A stretch of DNA of 64,000 bases from Ga0077555 sp963741565 (lineage in GTDB: Bacteria; Pseudomonadota; Alphaproteobacteria; Rhizobiales; Hyphomicrobiaceae): contig CAVUIK010000004.1 in the NCBI GenBank assembly GCA_963741565.1, positions 68,873-132,872 of the forward strand. Reading direction: 5' to 3'. The notes beneath the pieces were generated by a model, which was given only the letters and a program-made list of their open reading frames with translations, was not told the DNA's origin and searched no databases. The first letter of the stretch is position 1. Every line of letters begins with the position of its first letter. This document shows positions 45,307-55,098 of the stretch, in pieces. The position numbers were made by a program, and so were the translations under genes.

Positions 45307-46155
45307 ATGAGCAGCGTCGAACTTGAGCATCACTTGTGCCCGTACTGCGGCGGCGGTAAGCACACATTTTGGGCTACGGAGCGAGGCTTCAACACTGTCA
45401 AGTGCAACGATTGTGCCTATCTGTTTCTCAACCCGCGACCCAATGCAGCGCTACGCGAGAAAGCCACTCAGCTAGGTGTGCACGGAGCTGCCAATGACAT
45501 GGACATCAGAGAGCATTATGTTCCGAGCAAGGTCACGCGATACAGAAAGATTCTGAAGACAAGCTTTGCTGATGTCTGGTCCCGTGCGGAGCCTGTTACT
45601 TGGCTTGATATTGGGGCGGGCTATGGTGAAGTCGTCGAGGCCGTTGCGACGTTGGCGCCGAAGGGCAGCAGGGTCATGGGCTTGGAGCCGATGACGGAGA
45701 AAGCCCGTGCAGCACAACAGCGCGGCATCAACATCGTGGCGTCCTTTGTCGGCCCTGATACGCCGAAGAGCCGGTTTGTATCGTTGATCGACGTATTCTC
45801 TCACATCAATGACTTCGATGCATTCCTGACAGACGTCGCCAACATCTTAGAGGACGAAGGGGAGTTCTTTATTGAAACGGGCGATATGGGCGATATAGGA
45901 TCGCGCGAGGAGTTCCCGGGAGAGTTGGGGCTGCCGGATCACGTCGCGTTTGCGAATAGCGAACATCTTTGCGGATTCCTGAAGCGAAACCAATTCGATA
46001 TCATCTCGATCGATCGAGAGCAGATTGACGATTATGCGTTCACATTCAAAAATGCGATCAAGAAGGCGATAGGTCGCAATGTGATACTGAAGATGCCTTA
46101 TACTTCGCCGTTTCGGACCTTACGTGTCCGTGCAAGAAAACGACCGGTGAAGTAA
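45307..46155 (+). CDS. Class I SAM-dependent methyltransferase with N-terminal zinc motif
   Basis: 282 aa from ATG 45307 (GAGGAG upstream). N-terminal CPYCGG and KCNDCAYLFLNPRP form a Cys4 zinc ribbon-like start seen in polysaccharide methyltransferases. SAM motif I WLDIGAGYGEVVE near residue 100, followed by VMGLEPM. C-terminal half is less conserved. Same-strand neighbour of a glycosyltransferase, so likely modifies a surface polysaccharide sugar. Base composition is lower than core genes. Confidence 0.85.
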   Translation: MSSVELEHHLCPYCGGGKHTFWATERGFNTVKCNDCAYLFLNPRPNAALREKATQLGVHGAANDMDIREHYVPSKVTRYRKILKTSFADVWSRAEPVTWLDIGAGYGEVVEAVATLAPKGSRVMGLEPMTEKARAAQQRGINIVASFVGPDTPKSRFVSLIDVFSHINDFDAFLTDVANILEDEGEFFIETGDMGDIGSREEFPGELGLPDHVAFANSEHLCGFLKRNQFDIISIDREQIDDYAFTFKNAIKKAIGRNVILKMPYTSPFRTLRVRARKRPVK

Positions 46156-46190
46156 ACTAGATCAAACGATTGCCAAAGAGACACTCAAAC

Positions 46191-47336
46191 ATGCGCATCG
46201 CACACCTGTGTCTGTCGAACTGGTACATTGAGGGCGTCTACTACCAAGAGAACGAGCTGGTTCGACAGAATGTCGAAGATGGACACGACGTGTTGGTCGT
46301 CGCTTCGACTGAGACGCTTGGTGAAGGAGGCAAGATCGTCTACACGAAGGCCGGTCGCTTTTGGGGTCCCGAAGGAGCTGAGGTGGTTCGGCTTCCATAC
46401 CGGCTCTGGCCCGCGACGCTTGCTCGCAAACTGCGAGCGCATCCCGACGTTTACCGGCTGCTGCAAGAATTCCGCCCAGAGGCGATACTCTTTCACGGCA
46501 CGTGCGGGTGGGAGGTGGCGACAGTGGCTCGATACGCCCGCAATAATCCCGATGTGCTGTTCTACATCGACAGCCACGAGGACAAAAACAACAGTGCCCG
46601 CAGTTTCGTGTCGCGCGAGTTTCTCCACAAATTGTACTATCGCTTCTGTCTCCGTCGCGCCTGGCCGACTGCGCGGAAGATCTTGTGCGTTTCGACCGAA
46701 ATTATGGAATTTGTCGAGGACACCTACCGCGTCCCGCGAGAGAATCTGGAATTCTTTCCGCTTGGCGGCCGGCCAATTCCCTCAGGAGAGTACACGGACC
46801 GTCGCCGAACTATGCGCGAGAGACTGTCAATTGCTTGTGACGAGATCCTTTTCATTCAGTCGGGAAAGCAAACTCGGCGCAAGAAGTTGATTGAGGCTTT
46901 AATGGCGTTCGAAACAGCGGCGCCGCCGAATGCTCGGCTCAAGGTCGTCGGGATGCTGGATGATGAGATTCGGCATGAGGCGACCCAGCTAATCGCAAGA
47001 AATCCTCACGTTGAGTTCCTAGGCTGGAAGAATACAGATGAACTCACGGACTTACTCTGCGCCGCAGACATCTACCTCCAACCCGGCACTCAGTCAGTCA
47101 CCATGCAGCACAGTCTATGCTGCCATTGTGCCGTCATCATTGACGATGTCGCATCTCACAAGGTTTATATGGATGAGAATGGCTGGTTGGTCGATGACAG
47201 CAAGTCGTTAGCAGCTGCGTTTGCAGCTACGTCCAATGCTGATCTCGTCCACATGCAGCAGCGATCATTCGGCGTCGCGTCGCGATTGCTCGACTACGCC
47301 ATACTAGGTAAGCGTATACTGCGCGCGAACCCGTGA
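46191..47336 (+). CDS. Glycosyltransferase (GT4-like)
   Basis: 381 aa from ATG 46191. GT-B fold: N-terminal MRIAHLCLSNWYIEGVYYQENE, acceptor domain, then EILFIQSGKQTRRKKLIEAL (donor-domain start) and VEFLGWKNTDELTDLLCAADIYLQPG. The usual E-x7-E motif is not obvious, the region reading CCHCAVIIDD. Adds a sugar in polysaccharide assembly. The ATG lies 35 bp after the methyltransferase stop, likely one transcript. Confidence 0.82.
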   Translation: MRIAHLCLSNWYIEGVYYQENELVRQNVEDGHDVLVVASTETLGEGGKIVYTKAGRFWGPEGAEVVRLPYRLWPATLARKLRAHPDVYRLLQEFRPEAILFHGTCGWEVATVARYARNNPDVLFYIDSHEDKNNSARSFVSREFLHKLYYRFCLRRAWPTARKILCVSTEIMEFVEDTYRVPRENLEFFPLGGRPIPSGEYTDRRRTMRERLSIACDEILFIQSGKQTRRKKLIEALMAFETAAPPNARLKVVGMLDDEIRHEATQLIARNPHVEFLGWKNTDELTDLLCAADIYLQPGTQSVTMQHSLCCHCAVIIDDVASHKVYMDENGWLVDDSKSLAAAFAATSNADLVHMQQRSFGVASRLLDYAILGKRILRANP

Positions 47337-47440
47337 TGATGGTGCCCATCCGGTGAGAACCGCGGCGAGGTTGATGCAGTGGACGTCGCCCGCTCCCGGC
47401 TTCCGAGTGTCATAGGGTGTTCAATCCGGGTCAGGTTCAC

Positions 47441-48976
47441 TCATCTGCCAGCCCTCCGCGCAAATTGTTCCACAAATCGGGGGAACGTCTCCTCTTCTAC
47501 GTTAATCACAAGTTTTGAGGCTATATTGAGCGCTCTAGGCATCCATCGCGACGACCAGCCAGATCGCTCAATCTTGACCCGAGCGATCCGCGACACCGAT
47601 GCTCTCGAATGCGCTGCCGCCTTCAAGTGTGGAGTAATGAAGATGTCCAAGCTCCCATTCAAGTACGCCTGCTCCTGACCTGCGGTTATTGCAAATCTAG
47701 ATTGGTCGCCGAATGCAGCCTCTAGCATTCCATTCCATTCATAAAAGCGGACGAACCGTCGCAACGCATAGTCAGCACCAGTGCAGTCGTCAATTACGAT
47801 AAGTTCGGAGGCTCGAACAGATGCATTGCTCTCGAAGAAGTTTATCAATGCCTGCTGTTTCCTCCAATCCGCATAAAGTTCCGAGTATGCGTTCACTCCA
47901 AATGCCAAGCATACGGCAACTATGACTGACAAAACCGCTCTACGCATCCACCCGCGTGACAGGAAAACACCCCCGGAAAGGCATAGTGCTACACCAAGCG
48001 GCATCAACAGTTGGTGCCTCGAAGTCCACTCGATGAACGTAGGGACATGATCCAAGATCCAGTAAGGAAGCAGCGCCAACCCCAGAGCGGTCGCGCCCAA
48101 TAGCATGGGCAAACGCATTGAACCGCGATCAAGGCGTCGGCTCCAAGCCTCGGGCGGGAGAAGTTTAGACGTCAAGATGTATGACGCAGGGAGGAGCAAA
48201 ATAAACAGAGCGCCATTGATTGAAAAATTGGCGATATCTGAAAATTGAGCTCTGCTTGCGGAGAGCAGATTGTTTCCGCGATAATTACTATTGTACCCTT
48301 CATACAAACCATGCGGTGGAAAGAAAATGGTCTTGAATAGAAAGAACGATATTGGCATAGAAATCCATAGCGCATTTTGACGTCCAAATGCAATGATCGA
48401 GCGAACTGAGCGGCTGTTGGTCTTGCAATAAAAGAGCTCAAGCAGAGGCAATGCAAAAAAAACCAAAAGAGATTGAGTATTAAAACTAATAAGGAATCCG
48501 ATGGCCGATAGATAAGGCCAGCGAAACATTGCCCACCAGGACAAGAAAAATAAAAAATAGAAAATGGTGGACGGCAGGCATATCAGCGCTGCGCGAGCCA
48601 TGTTGAATGGCAATAGCACAAATAGTAGAGTAGTTACCGTGACATAATCGCGATCAAAGAGTTCATTGCGCCTGAGTATAAAAAAGCAAAAATATCCAGC
48701 GCCAAGCATTAGAAAGAAGGTGCAGGTTTTGTATAGCCATGGCCCTGCTTCAAGGAGGAGCACATGCAAGTAGGCGACTAGGTTAAACAAAGATCCGGCA
48801 TGCTCAAAAATTTCAAAGAGAGTTTTAGGGTCGGCGCGATACAAGACCCAGTCGTCCCAGAATATTCCACTTGGTATTGCGAGAAGGCCTCCGTGCATCA
48901 ACGCGTAGAGGGCACATACTGGAGTGTAAAGTCGTTTAAGTTCCGTTGCTCCCTCGGTCTGCTTCCTCTGCGCCAT
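47441..48976 (-). CDS. Polytopic membrane protein (surface-polysaccharide type)
   Basis: 511 aa from ATG 48976 (GGAGG upstream; ATG 49021 also possible). About ten to twelve hydrophobic segments between residues 20 and 380, followed by a soluble C-terminal domain of about 130 aa (ELIVIDDCTGADYALRRF). An early loop carries FWDDW, an acidic motif like those of GT-C-type enzymes and O-antigen processing proteins. Low GC. No clear family. The C-terminal location of the soluble part and context favour a glycan-modifying or flipping role (inference). Confidence 0.68.
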   Translation of the reverse strand: MAQRKQTEGATELKRLYTPVCALYALMHGGLLAIPSGIFWDDWVLYRADPKTLFEIFEHAGSLFNLVAYLHVLLLEAGPWLYKTCTFFLMLGAGYFCFFILRRNELFDRDYVTVTTLLFVLLPFNMARAALICLPSTIFYFLFFLSWWAMFRWPYLSAIGFLISFNTQSLLVFFALPLLELFYCKTNSRSVRSIIAFGRQNALWISMPISFFLFKTIFFPPHGLYEGYNSNYRGNNLLSASRAQFSDIANFSINGALFILLLPASYILTSKLLPPEAWSRRLDRGSMRLPMLLGATALGLALLPYWILDHVPTFIEWTSRHQLLMPLGVALCLSGGVFLSRGWMRRAVLSVIVAVCLAFGVNAYSELYADWRKQQALINFFESNASVRASELIVIDDCTGADYALRRFVRFYEWNGMLEAAFGDQSRFAITAGQEQAYLNGSLDIFITPHLKAAAHSRASVSRIARVKIERSGWSSRWMPRALNIASKLVINVEEETFPRFVEQFARRAGR

Positions 48977-49052
48977 AAGGCCTCCACCCCTTTTTTTTGA
49001 TGATGCCTGCGAAGACGTCATGAATCCGACGTGCGACTACGAAACAGCAAGC

Positions 49053-49068
49053 CTAGCAGGCTGTTGAA
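49053..49068. repeat. Solo copy of the IS5/IS1182-like terminal repeat
   Basis: CTAGCAGGCTGTTGAA matches the end of the element at 56436 (CTAGCAGGCTGCTGAA) with one mismatch. No transposase of that type adjoins. Remnant of a lost or truncated element. Confidence 0.55.
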
Positions 49069-49159
49069 CTTCTCGCATGCTGACAGTTTGTTGCGAATAT
49101 GATTCCGTTCGGGCTCCACGTCGAGGGGGGGCTCGCATGCGCGGTTCGGATCAGAGATC

Positions 49160-49383
49160 AGCTGACCCAGATCGGCAACGATCGGCTTCAGCCGGCCGTT
49201 CTCTTCTTCGAGCTCGCGCAGCCGCTTCATTTCGCTCGGCATCAGGCCGGAGTACGTCTTCTTCCAGTTGAAGTGCGTCGCCTGGCTGATGCCCGCCTTC
49301 CGGCAGATCTCGTCGACCGGCGTCCCGTTCTCACCCTACTGGATGAATGCCTTTTGCGCGTCCGCGAACTTCGATGCCTTCAT
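49160..49383 (-). pseudogene. IS3-family orfA fragment with internal stop
   Basis: From ATG 49383 the frame reads MKASKFADAQKAFIQ-stop, then GENGTPVDEICRKAGISQATHFNWKKTYSG and MPSEMKRLRELEEENGRLKPIVADL, i.e. the HTH and leucine-zipper region of IS3 OrfA (IS407-like). A TAG at codon 16 breaks it and the 3' end is lost near 49160. No partner orfB on this strand. The 49384-49574 stretch has nothing recognisable. Confidence 0.8.
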
Positions 49384-49574
49384 GGGTCTTCCGTCATCTC
49401 CCCAGCCTCGGGAACAATCCGGAAAACTCTAACATGAAACGAGCACATTTCGGGGGAGCAAATCAGTCATGAGCAGATCATGAGCTCGCCAGTCGCACCG
49501 AGGCGTTGGTGCGGGAGGCGAAGCTGCTGGTCTAAGGTGGAATTCATCGATACGCCGCGTCGCGAACAGGCGAA

Positions 49575-49898
49575 GTGACGCAGGCGGGGCGCGACGGTAA
49601 CTTGCCAATCTCCTTGGAGTTGCGGAGCCTGCATTTCAATGCCAACACGGCAAACTTGGCAGCGAGTGGCGAGATGCTGGCAGAGTGGTTCGATGTCTTG
49701 GGTGCCGAGTTTCCACGTTCGGTATGGCCGACCGGTTACCTTGCGGGACGGTCGCTATGTGCCTCCACGCCACGTCATTTCGGAGGGGGCTATAAGGCGG
49801 TCGACTTTCACCCATACTTCAATTTGCGCGAGCCGTTCACCGAGGACATTGACGCAAAGGTCGCGGATGGGGTTCACAAAGTGCTCCGATACGAATGA
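49575..49898 (+). pseudogene. Unrecognised gene fragment, probably frameshifted
   Basis: Two frames carry protein-like sequence: LRDGRYVPPRHVISEG in one (to about 49790) and YKAVDFHPYFNLREPFTEDI..KVADGVHKVLRYE in the other (to 49898). Joined by one indel near 49790 they would make the C-terminal end of an enzyme. I do not recognise the family; placement before a WbpD-like gene suggests a sugar-nucleotide enzyme. Confidence 0.35.
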
Positions 49899-49955
49899 TG
49901 CTGTTGCGCATTGCCAACCTGATCCGACTTGACACGAAACGAAAAGGACACAACC

Positions 49956-50621
49956 ATGGCCACGTTCGACAAAAGCATACGCGTGCACGAAAGCTCATTG
50001 GTTGATCCAGGCGCACAGGTTGGCCTTTTCACCTCGATATGGCATTTCTGCCACGTGGAAGGCGGCGCAAAAATTGGCGAGAACTGCAGCCTTGGGCAGA
50101 ATTGCTACGTCGGCAACAACGCGGTTATCGGCCATGGGTGCCGGCTGGGAAATTCCGTTGCGGTTTTCTCTCATGTGGAACTCAGCGATTTCGTGTTTTG
50201 CGCACCCTATATGGTGTTCACCCACATCCCGTTTCCGCGCGCGGCCGTGAACCGGCGCAGCGTCTTTGCGAAGACCATCGTCGGAACGGGTGCGACGCTT
50301 GGCGCCAACGCCACCGTTGTTCCTGGGATCGAAATTGGCATGGGCACCTTCCTGGCCGCCGGCGCGACGCTGACAAGAAGTACCAAGGCCTGGAGCATGA
50401 TGATCGGAACACCATCCCGCCAGATCGGTTGGGTCAGCGCCTATGGCGAAAAGATTGCGCTGCCGCTCGCGGGTGAGGGCTCCTGGACCTGCCCGCATAC
50501 GGCGGACCAGTACATCCTGGAAGGTGAGATGATGCGGCGCATCGCGGGCAGGCCGGACATCCTGAGCTATACACCTGGAGCGAGGCTTGAACGCCTTAAG
50601 GCCACCGATCTCCCGGCCTGA
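49956..50621 (+). CDS. WbpD-like hexapeptide N-acetyltransferase
   Basis: 221 aa from ATG 49956 (AAAAGGAC upstream). Left-handed beta-helix repeats (IGENCSLGQNCYVGNNAVIG, IVGTGATLGANATVVPGIEIG) carry a loop with His in HIPFPRAAVNRR and end in ...SRQIGWVSAYGEKI. This is the WbpD/WlbB type that acetylates 3-amino groups of UDP-2-acetamido-3-amino-uronic acids or related sugars in LPS and capsule synthesis. Next to nonulosonate genes it may serve the same glycan, though the exact sugar is open. Confidence 0.82.
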   Translation: MATFDKSIRVHESSLVDPGAQVGLFTSIWHFCHVEGGAKIGENCSLGQNCYVGNNAVIGHGCRLGNSVAVFSHVELSDFVFCAPYMVFTHIPFPRAAVNRRSVFAKTIVGTGATLGANATVVPGIEIGMGTFLAAGATLTRSTKAWSMMIGTPSRQIGWVSAYGEKIALPLAGEGSWTCPHTADQYILEGEMMRRIAGRPDILSYTPGARLERLKATDLPA

Positions 50622-50696
50622 ACAGCGCGACAACTGGGCCATGTTGACGGGCGTTCGCACCCTTGCCCCCGCGTGCACGGAATGTGACAAGTCCGG

Positions 50697-50921
50697 CTCT
50701 CGTCGACGACTTTACGCGCGAGTGCCTGGCGCTGGTGGCCGATACGTCGTTGTCGGGAACGCGGGTTGCCAGGGAGTTGAACGCGGTCATCGCAGGGCGG
50801 GGCCCGCCGGCGATGATTGTCAGCGACAACGGCACCGAGCTGACATCGACGGCGATGCTGTGCTGGCAGCAAGAGACCGGCATCGCCTGGCACTACATCG
50901 CACCGGGCAAGCCGATGCAAA
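50697..50921 (+). pseudogene. IS3-family orfB, 5' part (interrupted by IS66)
   Basis: Integrase-core sequence LVDDFTRECLALVADTSLSG, IVSDNGTELTS and WHYIAPGKPMQ; DDE residues Asp (VDD) and Asp (SDNG) visible. Truncated at the left near 50697; broken at 50921 by the IS66 insertion. The other half is at 56184. Confidence 0.9.
50914..50921. repeat. 8-bp target-site duplication of IS66, left
   Basis: GATGCAAA, repeated at 56184-56191. IS66-family elements make 8-bp duplications. Confidence 0.9.
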
Positions 50922-51024
50922 GTCTCCCTCCGGTGAGTGCCGCCTTGCGGTGATGTCGGGGTTCGCAGAGTCTGTGCGCTGATCCGATGCAGCGTGGGAT
51001 GTGGATGTGTCCACAAAGTCAATC

Positions 51025-51402
51025 ATGGACACAAGTCGGGAACGGCGACGCAACAAGCGGTGGCCCGAGGCGCTGAAGCGCGAGATCGTCGCGGCGACGT
51101 TGAAGCCCGGTGCCTCGGTGTCGGTTGTGGCGCGCCAGTACGATGTCAACGCGAACCAGGTGTTCGGCTGGCGCCGCCGGTATGGGGAGGCTTCGAAGCG
51201 GCCTGCCGCGCCGCCAGGCGCATCCGGGCTGGTGCCGGTGACGATCGCACCAGAGCGGGAGAACGAGAGCGAGGCGTCGGCGACGCCGTCGATAGCAGAG
51301 ACGATCGAGATCGAGGTCGCCGGGGACTATCGCGTTCGCGTTGGAGCCAGCTTCGATGCTCGCGCGCTCAAACGCGTTCTCGACGTGCTGAGGAAGCGAT
51401 GA
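51025..51402 (+). CDS. tnpA: IS66 TnpA
   Basis: 125 aa from ATG 51025 (GTG 51001 is an alternative). HTH region RRNKRWPEALKREIVAATLK and ANQVFGWRRRYG. Small DNA-binding partner of TnpC in IS66. Its stop overlaps the tnpB ATG (ATGA at 51399-51402). Confidence 0.9.
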   Translation: MDTSRERRRNKRWPEALKREIVAATLKPGASVSVVARQYDVNANQVFGWRRRYGEASKRPAAPPGASGLVPVTIAPERENESEASATPSIAETIEIEVAGDYRVRVGASFDARALKRVLDVLRKR

Positions 51403-51746
51403 TCCCGGTTCCCTCGGGCGTACGTGTATGGCTCTCGGTCGGACGCACCGACATGCGGCGCGGCATGAACGGGCTCGCGCTACAGGTGCAGGAGACGCTT
51501 CAGCGCGATCCGTTCGCCGGCGATCTGTTCGTCTTCCGCGGCGCTCGCGGCGACCTGATCAAGATCCTCTGGCACGACGGTCTTGGCTTATCGCTGTACG
51601 CCAAGAGATTGGAGCGGGGGAGGTTCGTGTGGCCTTCAACGAGCGGCGGCAGCGTCGCCATTTCGGCCGCGCAGCTCGCCTACATGCTCGACGGGATCGA
51701 CTGGCGTAACCCGGTTCACACATTCCGGCCGGAACGTGCAGGATAG
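51399..51746 (+). CDS. tnpB: IS66 TnpB (Orf2)
   Basis: 115 aa. IS66 Orf2 hallmark: RVWLSVGRTDMRRGMNGLAL ... LIKILWHDGLGLSLYAKRLERGRF. Coupled to tnpA by ATGA overlap. Required for IS66 transposition, mechanism unclear. Confidence 0.93.
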   Translation: MIPVPSGVRVWLSVGRTDMRRGMNGLALQVQETLQRDPFAGDLFVFRGARGDLIKILWHDGLGLSLYAKRLERGRFVWPSTSGGSVAISAAQLAYMLDGIDWRNPVHTFRPERAG

Positions 51747-51794
51747 CTGCGTTTTCCGCGAGCGGCGGAAGACAGTTTGTGATTCCGTCATGGC

Positions 51795-52341
51795 ATGGAT
51801 TCGCAGCCTGATGACATCGCGATACTGAGAGCCGAGTTGGCGTTGGCGCGCGCCCGGAACGCCGACGACGCAGCGACCATCGCGCGACAGAACCTGGAGA
51901 TCGCCAAGCTCAAGAGGCAGATCTACGGGCCGCGCTCGGAGCGCACGGCGCGCCTCATCGACCAGATGGAGCTGGAACTTGAGGAGGCGGAGGCTGCCGC
52001 CACCGAAGACGAGATCGCCGCGGAGCGCGCCGCCGCCAAGACGACGAAGGTCGCGCCGTTCGCGCGCAAACGTCCGTCCCGCCAGCCGTTCCCCGAGCAT
52101 ATTCCGCGCGAGCGTGTCGTCATTCCCGCACCCACCGCTTGCGCCTGCTGTGGCGGCACGCGATTGCGCAAGCTCGGCGAGACCGTCACCGAGACGCTGG
52201 AGGTGATCCCGCGCCAGTGGAAGGTCATCCAGCACGTGCGCGAGAAGTTGACGTGCCGGGACTGCGAGAAGATCAGTGAACCACCGGCGCCGTTCCACGT
52301 CACGCCGCGCGGATGGGCTGGCCCGAACCTCATGGCCATGC
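51795..52341 (+). pseudogene. tnpC: IS66 TnpC, 5' part (split by IS21)
   Basis: N-terminal part with coiled coil (ILRAELALARARN...), IYGPRSER, zinc-ribbon CACCGG and CRDC, to PNLMAM. It reads on into the IS21 end and stops at 52406. The inserted IS begins after 52341. Rejoining 52341 to 55099 gives a continuous 531-aa TnpC. Confidence 0.93.
52334..52341. repeat. 8-bp target-site duplication of IS21, left
   Basis: GGCCATGC, repeated at 55091-55098, directly outside the IS21 ends. Confidence 0.9.
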
Positions 52342-52524
52342 TGCGCGCGCCGGGGCATGGCGACCAGGGTTTCCGGTTGAAGGCGACCAGCCAATCCAGT
52401 CGATGACGACCACCTGTTCCGGTCCATGGCGACCAGGGCAACAGGGCTGTGCACGGGCGTGATGAACGCCGTTGGGTGATCCGCGAATCAGCCGGACCTC
52501 GCTCCTCATTCCAGAGGAGCGGTG

Positions 52525-54059
52525 ATGGCCCAATCGAGATTACCCATGCGCAAGATCCGCGACGTGCTGCGGCTGTCGGCAGCCGGGCTATCCAAGCGTC
52601 AGATCGCCGCCAGCCTCGGCATCGGCCCGACCGCCGCTGGTGCGTGTCTGCGCCGGGCGCGTGCGGCCGGTATCGGCTGGCCGCTGCCGGACGATCTCGC
52701 AGACGACGCGCTGGAGCGCCGTCTCTATCCGCCGGTTGCGATGCCGGCCACGGACTGGCGGTCGTTGCCGGACTGGTCGACGGTGCATCGTGAGTTGCGC
52801 CGCAAGGGCGTGACGCTGCAGCTGGTGTGGGAGAGTATCGCGCCGTCCATCCGGACGGTTACGGCCGCAGCTGGTTCTGCGAACTCTATCGGGCCTGGGA
52901 AGGTCGGCTGTCGCCAACGATGCGTCAGGCGCATGTCGCAGGCGAGAAGCTGTTCGTCGACTACGCTGGCACCACGATCGATGTCGTCGACGCCGCGACC
53001 GGCGAGGTGCATGCGTGCCAGCTGTTCGTCGCGGCGCTTGGTGCATCCAGCTTGACCTACGCCGAGGCGACGTTCACGCAGACGCTCCCCGATTGGATTG
53101 GCTCGCACACGCGTGCGTTCGACTTCTTTGGCGGCGTACCGGCGATGGTCGTCTCCGACAATCTGAAGTCGGGCATCACCAAGGCCTGCTTTTACGAGCC
53201 GGCTGTCAACCGTGCCTATGCCGAGATGGCAACGCACTACGACACTGTGATCGTACCGGCCCGGCCAATGAAGCCGCGCGACAAGGCGAAGGTCGAGGTC
53301 GCGGTGCAGGTGGCGACGCGCTGGATCATCGCCAAGTTGCGCAATGCCAAGTTCTTCTCGCTCGCCGAGTTGAACGAAGGTATCCGCCGTTGCGTGACGG
53401 CGCTCAATGATCGTGTCTCCCGGCATCTCGGTTCGAGCCGCCGCGCACTGTTCGAGGCGGTCGAGCAATCAGCACTGAAGTCGTTGCCGGCCGGGACCTA
53501 CGTCTACGCCGAATGGAAGCAATGCAAGGCCGGGCTCGATTATCACGTCGAAGTCGAGAAGCATTACTACTCGGTGCCGCACGCACTGCTGCGCGAGACG
53601 CTGTGGGCACGGATCACGGCGCGCGCGATCGAGCTGTTCCATCGGAGCAAGCGCGTCGCCGTGCATGTGCGTTCGTCATCGAACCGCAAGCACACGACCG
53701 TGCGCGAGCACATGCCGGCAAGCCACCAACGCTATGCCGATTGGACGCCGGAGCGCATCCAGCGGCAAGCGGCCGAGATCGGGCCGAAGACGTCGGCGCT
53801 CGTCGAACTCATCCTGCGCGAGAAGACACATCCCGAGCAGGGCTTTCGCGCCACGATCGGCATCATCAGGCACGCCAAGAGCTTCGGCCCCGAGCGGCTG
53901 GAAGCGGCCTGCGACCGCGCGCTCGAGATTGGCGCCCGCTCCTACACCTCGGTCACCTCGATCCTGAAGCACAACCTCGATCGCCGACGGCCCGCATCCG
54001 CCACGGACGGGCCGGCGATAGTTCATTCCAACATCCGTGGCCCCGGCTACTTCCATTGA
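52525..54059 (+). pseudogene. istA: IS21 transposase IstA, frameshifted
   Basis: From ATG 52525 (GAGGAG upstream) the HTH domain runs to LQLVWE at about 52833, then the frame fails. The integrase core (EYRAVHPDGYG, FVDYAGTTIDV, VSDNLKSGITK, PRDKAKVEVAVQ with DDE) continues in another frame to 54059. Inserting one G at GGGAGAG (52831-52836) restores WEEYRAVHP. As read, the element should be dead; alternatively a sequence error. Confidence 0.88.
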
Positions 54060-54072
54060 GGAGACGACACGA

Positions 54073-54891
54073 ATGCTCAACCATCCGACCATCGACCAAC
54101 TGCGCGCGCTGAGACTGGACGGCATGGCCGACGCCTTCGTCGAGCTGCAAACGCAGGACGCGGCGCGCGATCTGACGCCCGCCGAATGGCTGGCCTTGTT
54201 GCTCGACCGCGAGACGGCCAATCGCGGCACGCAAAGGTTCAAGAGCCGGCTGCGTAACGCCAAGTTGCGTCACGACCAAGCGGCGATCGAGGACGTCGAC
54301 TATCGCGCACCACGCAAGCTCGACAAAGCCCTCTTCCAGCAACTGGCGACCAGCCGCTGGATCGCCGACAAACGCAATCTGCTCATCACCGGGCCGTGCG
54401 GCGTCGGCAAGTCGTGGTTGAGCTGCGCGCTGGCACAGAAAGCCTGTCGAGATGGCTACACCGTGCACTACGCGCGGGCGCCACGCCTGTTCGCCGACCT
54501 CGACCTCGCACACGGTGATGGCCGCTTCGCACGTCTGTTCCGTTCGCTCACCAAGGCCGATCTGCTGATCCTCGATGACTGGGGCCCTGACCGACTCTCG
54601 GCGAGCCAGCGGCGCGATCTGATGGAGATCGTCGAGGATCGCTACGGCGCCGGCGCGACGCTGATCACCAGCCAGCTGCCGGTCGAGGCTTGGCACGACG
54701 TGATCGGCGAGCCGACCTTTGCCGATGCCATTCTCGATCGCCTTGTGCACAACGCCTACCGCCTCGAACTCGACGGACCATCAATGCGCGATCCCAAGAC
54801 GGCTAACGCCGAAACGACAATGGTCGCCGCAGAGCCAAATCCAGCCATAGCGACGAGAGCCACGAAACCGGCCAAGGGAGCGAAGAAATGA
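54073..54891 (+). CDS. istB: IS21 helper ATPase IstB
   Basis: 272 aa from ATG 54073 (GAGGAG upstream). AAA+ protein: Walker A GPCGVGKSWL near 118-127, Walker B LLILDDWG, sensor I ITSQLPVEAWHD. Loads IstA transposase and selects target DNA. The last 40 residues are Ala/Thr/Lys rich. Starts 13 bp after istA. Confidence 0.95.
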   Translation: MLNHPTIDQLRALRLDGMADAFVELQTQDAARDLTPAEWLALLLDRETANRGTQRFKSRLRNAKLRHDQAAIEDVDYRAPRKLDKALFQQLATSRWIADKRNLLITGPCGVGKSWLSCALAQKACRDGYTVHYARAPRLFADLDLAHGDGRFARLFRSLTKADLLILDDWGPDRLSASQRRDLMEIVEDRYGAGATLITSQLPVEAWHDVIGEPTFADAILDRLVHNAYRLELDGPSMRDPKTANAETTMVAAEPNPAIATRATKPAKGAKK

Positions 54892-55090
54892 CAGCCAAGC
54901 CCGGACCAGAACACGGGCCTCACATTAATCGCCGCTGGGCACCGGATGCGCTTGACCTGAACCGCGAACACTGAGATCAGCCAACCTACCCAACGGCGCC
55001 ATCAAGCACGTGCGCCGCCCTGGTCGTCATCGACCGGATCAAGTGGTCGCCATGCACCGGAATGCATGGTCGTCTTCACCGGAATGCGCA

Positions 55091-55098
55091 GGCCATGC
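55091..55098. repeat. 8-bp target-site duplication of IS21, right
   Basis: GGCCATGC, identical to 52334-52341. Confidence 0.9.

Larger units (their letters stand above)
52342..55090. mobile_element. IS21-family element inside IS66
   Basis: 2,749 bp, ends TGCGC...GCGCA as in IS21 (TG..CA). Terminal repeats share TGCGC-N3-CCGG and a GACCA motif, and further copies of CATGGCGACCA or CCGGAATGC lie inside both ends, as expected for the multiple IstA binding sites. Encodes istA and istB. 8-bp duplication on both sides. Confidence 0.92.
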
